From NCBI GenBank assembly GCA_049582105.1, contig JBAUTG010000091.1, forward strand, positions 1 to 64,000: a stretch of 64,000 nt of DNA, in the 5' to 3' direction. The position numbers and the translations under genes are program-made. Numbering within the stretch: position 1 is the stretch's first letter; every line of letters begins with the position of its first letter. Of this stretch, positions 57,879 to 64,000 are shown one piece after another. The DNA comes from Palsa-851 sp049582105 (GTDB lineage: Bacteria > Chloroflexota > Dormibacteria > Aeolococcales > Aeolococcaceae). Under the pieces are notes generated by a model, which did not search any database, was not told the DNA's origin, and saw only the letters and a program-made list of their open reading frames with translations.

Positions 57879-58595
57879 TCAGCTGCCGAGGAGGCTCTGC
57901 ACGCGCGGGTCGTCGCGGATCGGCTCGATGTCCGGATCGGCTGCGGCCCACGCCCGCAGGTCGGGCTGGGCGCGCAGGGCGCTGCTGAACAGAGGGAGTG
58001 CCTCCTCGACACGCCGGTTGCGCGCGTAGAAGCAGGCGAGGTTGTAGTCGGCGACAACGCGATCCTCGGCGTCGGGGAAGAGATCGACCTCCAGCGTGTG
58101 CGCCCAGACCGCCGCGTCCTCCGCAGCAGCTACATCGCCCTGGTCGATGTACCAGTACGAGAGGTGCTGGGCGACATGGGCGTGGCCGTTGCCCGGAACA
58201 ATGCGCCAGACCGCACCGCCGTTGCCGGGTCGCTCACGGCGAAGCTCGTCGTCGGTGCACGCCGCAACAGCCGCCATCAGCGCGGCGTACGTCGTGTCGT
58301 GAGCGGCGCGGACCGATGCGGCGGAATCCGTGCGGTGCGCTGCGTGGATCTCCGCGTTGGTGTCATCGATGTTGCGATCCTCCAGCGGGCCCTCGAGTGG
58401 CTTGCCGGCGTGCACGGCGTCGAGCGTCCGCACCGCGTGCTCGCGCCAGTGGTTGAGATGCGCGACGTTGTCCTTTGCGGTCCAGCGGTCGTCGGGTGCG
58501 GGAACGTCGTCGCAGCGATCGAGCAACACCTGCTCGCGCACGCGCGCAGCCTCGAGCGTGGTGAGCAGCCGGTCGCGCAGGGTGGAGTCGGTCAC
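57879..58595 (-). CDS. DinB-like protein with C-terminal TPR segment
   Basis: 238 residues. An N-terminal DinB/DfsB-like four-helix domain (WTAKDNVAHLNHWREHAV) is followed by a TPR-like tail (YNLACFYARNRRVEEALPLF, SALRAQPDLRAWA). GTG 58595 overlaps the helicase stop (GTGA), so translation is coupled to the helicase gene. A TATGCT box 6 nt upstream lies inside the helicase 3' end and may be chance. Role unknown. Confidence 0.82.
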   Translation of the reverse strand: MTDSTLRDRLLTTLEAARVREQVLLDRCDDVPAPDDRWTAKDNVAHLNHWREHAVRTLDAVHAGKPLEGPLEDRNIDDTNAEIHAAHRTDSAASVRAAHDTTYAALMAAVAACTDDELRRERPGNGGAVWRIVPGNGHAHVAQHLSYWYIDQGDVAAAEDAAVWAHTLEVDLFPDAEDRVVADYNLACFYARNRRVEEALPLFSSALRAQPDLRAWAAADPDIEPIRDDPRVQSLLGS

Positions 58596-61500
58596 GCGGT
58601 CAGCATAACGACGTTCGGCGTGGTGGCAGCCCACGGCTCTGCCATGGCAACGAACCGGCAGAGCGCATTCACCAGTCGCATCTGTTCGGGCGTGTGGCAG
58701 CGGGCGCGCAGCAGCTCAGGGGAGCACACGAGGATGGACAGTGCCCGCGCGCGCGACACCGCCACATTGAGTCGATTGAGGCTGAAGAGGAACTCCAGGT
58801 TGCGCGGCAGGTCCTCGACACTCGATGTCGCCATCGAGAAGATGCTCACGGCGGCCTCCTGGCCCTGAAAGCGATCAACGGTGCCGACTCGCGCACCGGG
58901 TGGGAGTGCTGCGACGAGACACGCGACGTGCGCGTTGTACGGTGCCACCACAACGATGTCGTCCAGTGTCAACCGACGCTCCTCCCCGCGATCCGAACGC
59001 CAGGTTCCGCGGGTCAGGTGCTCGATGATCTCGCGAACCCGCTGCGCCTCCTCGTCGGACCGGACGCGGTCTCCTGCGTGCTCGACGAACGCATGGCGGA
59101 GCCCCGTCATCGCGACGCCGTCCTGGAGCACCGCCTGGCGCGCGCACTGGGGCTCGGAGCCGAGCCGGCTCTCGTAGAAGGAACGCGAGATGAACGCGCT
59201 GACGTCAGGGTGCATTCGCCACGTGAGGTCGAGCAGCACGCCGCGATCGGGCGCGATGGTGGCGTCCCCGCCGAGCAGGTGCTCGAGCGCCGACACGCCG
59301 ACTCCCGGTGGATGGCTGCCCTGCAGCGGCTGCGCGAGCTGTTGGGGATCGCCGACGAGGACCAGGTTCCGCGCGGCACGCGAGACGGCGAGCGCGTCGG
59401 ACAGTGACAGCTGACCGGCCTCGTCGACGACGAGCGTGTCGAACATTCCCTCGAGCACGGGGCGCGAGAACAGCCACGACGTACCGCCGACAATGTCGAC
59501 GGCATCGTCGGCCAGGGCTTTCTCGACATCGAGCGGAGACCGCGCCATGCGGATGGCATCGGTCCCGGCTGTCGACGAGCGCTGGTGGATCATCCGGGGC
59601 ATCCGGCCGAGCGCGGGCGCGAGCTCCTCGATCTTGCCCATCAGGGTGCGGATCGCGCTGTGCGAAAGGGCGGTGATCCCGATCGGACCGCGTCCGTGGT
59701 CGAGCAGCGCCAGGATCGCCTCCGCCGCGGTGTGGGTCTTGCCCGCGCCCGGCGGTCCCTGAATCGGCAGGCATCCCGCGTTCAGGTCGAGGATCAGCCG
59801 CACCGCTGTCGCCGGGGCGGCCTCGCCGGCGAGACGCAGCTCGCCGTCGTGTGGCGTGCTCAGGCGGGGCGGGAGACGCATCAGCAGATCGCGCCCGGCC
59901 CGCCGCGGACCCGGCGCGTCGACGCCGTTGGCGACCACCCAGCGCGCGAGATCGAGCAGCGACTCCTCCTGGACGTCGGTCTGGATGGGCGTCGTCGGGA
60001 TGAGAAAGCGCGGAGGCCCCCACGCCATCTGCGACGGCGTGCGAGACAGCGTGATCTCCCCTCGAGCGGAGTCGAGGTCGGTCACCTCGCCGGCTGACGC
60101 CGCATACCCTTTGTCGTTGCGCGCCCGGGGATTGAGCGGACTGTCGTCCTTGCCGATTCGATGCTCCTGCGGCTCGAAGCTGAAGCGCTCGATGACACGC
60201 CGGCCGTCATCGCGCGAACCGATCTGCTCCAGCGGTCCCAGCGCGTAGGTGTCGCGTTCGAGCTCTTCGTCGGTCATCGAAAGCTGATCGAAGTGACGCC
60301 ACCACCCCACCTTGTTCTCTCGGCGGTGATACGAGAGCACCGGCGCGAGAAGCCACGTCGCCTGTTCAGTGGCCGTCCGTTGCTCCGCGACAACCGGAAC
60401 GCCTGCGACAAGCGCGACGGCAACCTCCTGCGTGTCCACGACTTTCTCGTGAACCGCCTCCGGAGCGCCACGATCCATCGCTTCCGGTCGTTCCACGGGA
60501 GCGCCTCGGAGCCGCTCCTCCTCGGCCCGGCGTGCCTCGAGCCACGCGCGGAGCTGCACCGTCGATGCACAGTCGCGCTCGTTGTAGAGCGCGATCTCGT
60601 CGAGCAGGCTGCCGTCGCCGCCGCCACCATCCTCACGGCTCGTCAGCCAGCGCTCGTACATGACCATGCTGCCCGCCGCGTCGGCGATCGACTCCGCGCG
60701 GGCCGGCATGTACAGGCGCTCCACCTTCTTGAGCGAATACGAGTCGGTGGACAGCCTGATTCCCTGACGTACCACGCGATACAGGTCGACGAGCACCTCG
60801 TTGCGGAGCAGGCGATCCACCTCCTCCTCGCGAGTGCCGTGACGGCTCATGAGCCTGCGCAGCGCGGTCTTCTCGTACGCGGCGTAGTGATAGATGTGCA
60901 TGTCCGGATGGCGCTCGAGCCGGGCGATTGCGAAGTCGACGAATTGCTCGAACGCGCGCTTCTCGCCCGCGTCGTCGTGCCCCCACCACGGGTGGTAGGT
61001 GCCGTCCATGTCGACCGCGCCGAAGAGGTACTCGAGGGGCACGTCCCGCGCAAGCCCGTCCCCCTCCATGTCGAAGAACAGGTCACCCGCCGACGGCCGC
61101 GGCAGTGCGCAGAGACCGTGCCCGACCTCCCATGCGTCGAGCAGCTCGTATCGCGGAGCGCCGTCGGGGTTGGAGCCCTGATGTTGCAGCACCGCCTGCG
61201 CGCGCAACGATTTGAACGTCTCGGCCTGCATGCGTCCGGGGGGATCGGTGTCGGTGCTCGCCACCGCGAGCGCGGTCATGGTGCCGATGCCGGCGAGCTG
61301 CAGCGCCTGCACCTGGCTTGATCGCATGCGCGCGACCTGCGAGAGGTGATCGTCGTGCTTGCGCTGCGCGGCGCAACGCGCGGCGAAGCCACAGGTGTTG
61401 CAGTGCTCCACCGGATCGGGGTACGTCTCGTCGAGCCCCTCGAGCAGCGCCACGTCGAAATCCCGTTTGACCGTTGCGTGGTACGCGGAGAACTCGTCGA

Positions 61501-62062
61501 GACGGTAGGAGTGCTCGGTGCGGTCACCGAGGATCACATGCATCGAGCGCGGAGCCGTCCCCTGCAAACGCTCGAGATGCGCCGAGTACTCGCAGAGCTG
61601 GAGCAGCGCCTCGGAGCGGACCCGGCGCGCGAGTTTTGCATCGGCCGCCTCGTACGAGTACCCCCACCAGGCGCTCGGAGTCTTCACGCGCATGAGGAAG
61701 TCGGCCCGGCCGAGCCATCGGCCATCGAAGAAGGTCGGCTGGTAGATGACGTCATAACCGTCACGCATCGCGTCGACGGTCTCCGCCTCGAGCGCGCGGA
61801 GATCCGCGGCCGAGCTCGCGTTCCGGTCGCGGCCGTCTTCGAAGGCTTTGATCCGCAGCCCGCGCGCCATCAGCGCCTCAAGGTGGTGCTGCTCGTGTCC
61901 GGCGCCGAGATTCGCGAGCACCTCGCTGAGCGCCGACTGATCACGAGGAATCTGCTCACCTGCCGCGACGCGCCGCTTGAGCGTGACCAGGTGGCCGCAC
62001 GCCAGGTAGTCGCAGAGGTCGGTCGCCGTGTAGACGGGAGTCCCGTCCTGGAGGAACCGCAT
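58592..62062 (-). CDS. TM0106-type RecB-like nuclease fused to SF1 helicase
   Basis: 1156 residues. N-terminal RecB/Cas4-like nuclease with probable Fe-S cysteines in LCDYLACGHL and HCNTCGFAARC (near 215). A YprB-type RNase H-like exonuclease follows: LFFDMEGDGLARDVPLEYLF near 325, HIYHYAAYEKTAL, and DSYSLKKVERLY. The C-terminal half is a UPF1/DNA2-like helicase: Walker A IQGPPGAGKTHTAAEAIL near 765, VVDEAGQLS, VGDPQQLAQPLQG, VGTVDRFQGQEA and NVAVSRARALSILV. Probably a DNA end-processing enzyme in repair or defence. It is preceded by a small ORF with a TGATG junction. Confidence 0.88.
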   Translation of the reverse strand: MRFLQDGTPVYTATDLCDYLACGHLVTLKRRVAAGEQIPRDQSALSEVLANLGAGHEQHHLEALMARGLRIKAFEDGRDRNASSAADLRALEAETVDAMRDGYDVIYQPTFFDGRWLGRADFLMRVKTPSAWWGYSYEAADAKLARRVRSEALLQLCEYSAHLERLQGTAPRSMHVILGDRTEHSYRLDEFSAYHATVKRDFDVALLEGLDETYPDPVEHCNTCGFAARCAAQRKHDDHLSQVARMRSSQVQALQLAGIGTMTALAVASTDTDPPGRMQAETFKSLRAQAVLQHQGSNPDGAPRYELLDAWEVGHGLCALPRPSAGDLFFDMEGDGLARDVPLEYLFGAVDMDGTYHPWWGHDDAGEKRAFEQFVDFAIARLERHPDMHIYHYAAYEKTALRRLMSRHGTREEEVDRLLRNEVLVDLYRVVRQGIRLSTDSYSLKKVERLYMPARAESIADAAGSMVMYERWLTSREDGGGGDGSLLDEIALYNERDCASTVQLRAWLEARRAEEERLRGAPVERPEAMDRGAPEAVHEKVVDTQEVAVALVAGVPVVAEQRTATEQATWLLAPVLSYHRRENKVGWWRHFDQLSMTDEELERDTYALGPLEQIGSRDDGRRVIERFSFEPQEHRIGKDDSPLNPRARNDKGYAASAGEVTDLDSARGEITLSRTPSQMAWGPPRFLIPTTPIQTDVQEESLLDLARWVVANGVDAPGPRRAGRDLLMRLPPRLSTPHDGELRLAGEAAPATAVRLILDLNAGCLPIQGPPGAGKTHTAAEAILALLDHGRGPIGITALSHSAIRTLMGKIEELAPALGRMPRMIHQRSSTAGTDAIRMARSPLDVEKALADDAVDIVGGTSWLFSRPVLEGMFDTLVVDEAGQLSLSDALAVSRAARNLVLVGDPQQLAQPLQGSHPPGVGVSALEHLLGGDATIAPDRGVLLDLTWRMHPDVSAFISRSFYESRLGSEPQCARQAVLQDGVAMTGLRHAFVEHAGDRVRSDEEAQRVREIIEHLTRGTWRSDRGEERRLTLDDIVVVAPYNAHVACLVAALPPGARVGTVDRFQGQEAAVSIFSMATSSVEDLPRNLEFLFSLNRLNVAVSRARALSILVCSPELLRARCHTPEQMRLVNALCRFVAMAEPWAATTPNVVMLTA

Positions 62063-62286
62063 CAGCGAAGCATCCTCGCTCGGAGGCGGCCCCGCTCGCG
62101 CGGCAGCGGGAGGCGGAGCTGGCGAACCGGCGGGCGGCTGGAGCCCGCAGCGCGATCGTGGGACTGGGCGGCACTCGGAGCGGACATCGACTGCCTTGGC
62201 AGCGGGCCGAAGAGATCGCGTCGCTCCTCGATCAGCGCCTCGGCGCGCCGGAGGTAGGAGCCGCGTCCGGGGTTGTCTGCGTCCAT
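62062..62286 (-). CDS. small hypothetical ORF coupled to the nuclease-helicase
   Basis: 74 codons from ATG 62286, starting MDADNPGRGSYLRRAEALIE and ending with an Arg-rich tail (LPRERGRLRARMLR). Its stop and the helicase start share one base (TGATG), a common coupling junction. CATCCT lies 6 nt before the ATG, one base from the local leaderless -10. The first 30 residues look helical and protein-like; the rest is low complexity, so it may be only a leader peptide or chance. The remaining gap to 62398 holds nothing I can assign. Confidence 0.45.
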   Translation of the reverse strand: MDADNPGRGSYLRRAEALIEERRDLFGPLPRQSMSAPSAAQSHDRAAGSSRPPVRQLRLPLPRERGRLRARMLR

Positions 62287-62398
62287 GGCCTCAGGATGCC
62301 GACCGCCCGCGACAGCTGCCTGTCGCGGCGCGAAAGGACGGTCACGGTCTGATAACCGAGCGGATCCGGTCCCGCCCCAGAACCCACACTCACTCTCG

Positions 62399-63769
62399 AT
62401 GGCGGAAGTGTTCGAAAGGCTCCAGACCGTGCCGGCGGGCGCAGGCGGTACTGCGTCGCGCAGGCGATTCCACCCGGATGACCGATCGCGCAGGCTCGGC
62501 CTCCTCGTCCTGCGGGCAGCCGCTCTGGCCTCGGTGGTCGCGGGCTTCCTCACGTTCGTGCTTGCCCCGATCCGCGGGACGTTCACCGGCGAGTTCGAGG
62601 ACTTCGGCGCCTACATCGCCGCCGCCCACGCCGTTGCCGGTCACTCGGATATCTACGCGCAGTTCATCCATCAGCCGCCGAACGTCGCGCTCAGCGGCTT
62701 CGACTACCCGCCGGTCGTGGCCTTCCTCCTGCAACCGCTCGGGTGGGTCCCGGCGAGCGTCGCGGCAACCTTCTGGCTCTGGCTCACGATCGCCTGCACG
62801 ACGGCGGCGGCCGGCATCGCCGCATTCGAGCTGCTGCCGCGCGCGTGGCCGCGCCTCGAGCTCACCGCCCTCGCGAGCTTCCTCTACTCGGCCGCGACGT
62901 ACAACTACTGGCACGGGCAGATGAACCCGGTGATCTTCCTCCTGCTCGCGCTTGCGTTGCGCTCGTGGCTCCACGGGCAGCAGACGCGGTTCGGGATCCT
63001 CATCGGAGTCGCCGCGTCGATCAAGCTCGCGCCGATCATCCTGGTCGTGCTCATGGTGCGGCGCGGCTGGTGGCAGGCCGCCATCGCATGCGCGGCGACG
63101 GTGACTGCGGGTCTCGTCGCCGGTATCGCGGTTCTCGGGTTCTCGACGCTCCACGAGTACGTCACCGGCGTCCTGCCGGTTCTCTCCGCCCAGGACGGGT
63201 GGCTCTACAACCAGTCGGTGAGTGGCGTGCTCAACCGGCTTGCGGGCCACGCCGTGCTCACACCGCAGCCCGCCTCGCTCGTCATCACGCTCGTGACCTA
63301 CGCCGTCCTCGCCCTGATGCTGGCGATGCTGTTCCTCGCCGTCTCTCCCGGCATGCGCAGCGTGCGGCAGCGCGGCGCGGAGTTCGCTGCTGCGACGCTG
63401 CTCATGCTCCTTGCAGGCACGGTGACGTGGTACCCGCACTACGTCAGCGCGATCATCGCCGTGTTCGCCGCGATGGCGATTCTCGCCACGCAGCCTGCGC
63501 ACCGGTCTCGTGCGCTCCTCTGGTCCACCGTGGTGTTTGTCGCATCGACGGCGCTGCTCGCCCCGGTGCTCATCGCCAACGTCACGTCGTGGACGCAGCT
63601 CGCCTCGCTGAGCCACTCACCGTTCTGGTGGTTGCTCACCCAGATCGCATCGCTGCCGGCGCTCGGCGCCGCGGCGATGTTCGTGGCATTCACGGTCACG
63701 CTGCGACGCTCGACGCTCGCACCCGTTCCACAACCCGCGGTGCGCACCGAGGTTGCCTCGGTCACGTAG
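62399..63769 (+). CDS. GT87-like membrane mannosyltransferase (DUF2029)
   Basis: 456 residues with about ten membrane segments. FEDFGAYIAAAHAVAGHSDI (the conserved acidic loop after segment one), FDYPPVVAFLLQPL, YWHGQMNPVIFLLLALAL and IASIKLAPIILV-like AASIKLAPIILVVLM are typical of polyprenol-phosphate-mannose-dependent GT-C enzymes that extend lipid-linked glycans. Started at ATG 62399; no good ribosome site. Divergent from the small ORF and helicase. Confidence 0.85.
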   Translation: MAEVFERLQTVPAGAGGTASRRRFHPDDRSRRLGLLVLRAAALASVVAGFLTFVLAPIRGTFTGEFEDFGAYIAAAHAVAGHSDIYAQFIHQPPNVALSGFDYPPVVAFLLQPLGWVPASVAATFWLWLTIACTTAAAGIAAFELLPRAWPRLELTALASFLYSAATYNYWHGQMNPVIFLLLALALRSWLHGQQTRFGILIGVAASIKLAPIILVVLMVRRGWWQAAIACAATVTAGLVAGIAVLGFSTLHEYVTGVLPVLSAQDGWLYNQSVSGVLNRLAGHAVLTPQPASLVITLVTYAVLALMLAMLFLAVSPGMRSVRQRGAEFAAATLLMLLAGTVTWYPHYVSAIIAVFAAMAILATQPAHRSRALLWSTVVFVASTALLAPVLIANVTSWTQLASLSHSPFWWLLTQIASLPALGAAAMFVAFTVTLRRSTLAPVPQPAVRTEVASVT

Positions 63770-63778
63770 GGTGCGAGG

Positions 63779-64000
63779 ATGCGCGACGACCATGTCGACA
63801 TCCACCCCGTGCGCGACGGCGAGCACGCCCGCGCCGGTGAGGTAACCGTCAACGCCTATCGGGAGTTCGCCACACCGCACTCGCCGACCTGGGACGCGTA
63901 CCTGCTGAGGATCGGCGATGTCGCGGGACGCTCCGAGCACGCGACGGTCCTGGTGGCGACCACCGGCGGTGTGGTCGCGGGATCGGCGACCCTCGAGATC
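63779..64000 (+). CDS. GNAT-like acetyltransferase, N-terminus only
   Basis: The first 74 codons are in the window: MRDDHVDIHPVRDGEHARAG, then VTVNAYREF and TVLVATTGGVVAGSATLEI. The IHPVRxGE opening and the VAxxxGxVAGxATL strand pair are typical of the first half of GNAT N-acetyltransferases; the acetyl-CoA loop lies beyond the edge. It starts 9 bp after the GT87 stop, with TAGGGT 6 nt before the ATG (using the upstream TAG stop) and GCGAGG directly upstream. Confidence 0.7.
   Translation, partial: MRDDHVDIHPVRDGEHARAGEVTVNAYREFATPHSPTWDAYLLRIGDVAGRSEHATVLVATTGGVVAGSATLEI

Noticed and set aside
1..64000. Mobile elements, tRNA or rRNA genes, prophage
   Set aside because: No transposase, integrase, long terminal repeats, tRNA-like cloverleaf or rRNA segments were recognised; the region reads as stable core genome.

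Overview
This is a GC-rich (about two thirds G+C by eye) bacterial chromosome segment made almost entirely of core housekeeping genes. I see no tRNA, rRNA, insertion sequence, CRISPR array or integrase. The division and cell-wall cluster has both ftsA and mraZ. The MurC slot holds an Mpl-like ligase, the MurF is membrane-anchored, and IleRS has a eukaryote-like GLHH signature. PadR-controlled ABC exporters and DinB/mycothiol-type proteins are also present. Together these point to a Terrabacteria lineage such as Chloroflexota (Limnocylindria-like) or Dormibacterota. FtsA in the division cluster argues against a typical actinomycete. The placement is inference.

Layout. 1-1379: start of a family-1 glycosyltransferase and divergent hflX. 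1380-11382 (minus): a tightly coupled operon ileS-lspA-rluD-gmk-coaC-coaB-priA-def-fmt-smpB, nearly all with ATGA/GTGA overlaps. 11434-15190 (minus): ftsA-ftsZ-nrdR-yggS behind a clear TTGATG-17-TACACT promoter. 15485-17475: divergent quinone oxidoreductase-like gene and metF, with overlapping -10 elements. 17488-33276 (minus): the dcw cluster mraZ-rsmH-ftsL-ftsI-mraY-murD-ftsW-murG-murC/mpl-murB-ddl-(alpha/beta hydrolase)-murF-ftsQ. It is driven by a TTGACG-17-TAGGGT promoter followed by three GTGG repeats spaced 10 bp apart, a MraZ box. 33402-34546: pepE and the divergent RNase P RNA gene. 34556-37609 (minus): trpD-zinc ribbon coiled coil-rnhA-DUF1028. 37662-45860: an esterase, a small zinc ribbon protein, a CoA-type Nudix hydrolase, a lipoprotein, a metallo-hydrolase, Lon, a PLD-family protein, a DUF1003 membrane protein and an NrtR-like regulator. 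45898-48457: a three-gene thiol-redox operon (mycothiol-type DinB protein, TlpA-like lipoprotein, glutaredoxin-thioredoxin reductase fusion). 48497-50930: padR plus a two-gene ABC exporter. 50934-57809: an unrecognised Cys/His-rich protein, an orphan response regulator, an MFS transporter, hydrolases, a thioesterase and a lipoprotein. 57879-62286 (minus): a small ORF, a TM0106-type nuclease-helicase and a DinB-TPR protein. 62399-64000: a GT87-like membrane glycosyltransferase and the start of a GNAT-like gene.

The most general signal is in how genes start. First genes of transcription units repeatedly show TAnnnT followed by 6-8 nt and then directly the start codon: the glycosyltransferase, hflX, ileS, the quinone oxidoreductase, trpD, the esterase, the small zinc ribbon gene, lon, the mycothiol-type gene and the epoxide-hydrolase-like gene. 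This is the expected signature of leaderless transcription. Genes inside operons instead use stop/start overlaps or Shine-Dalgarno sites. The motif also settled several start codons here and supports a small gene (38461-38748) that would otherwise be easy to overlook.
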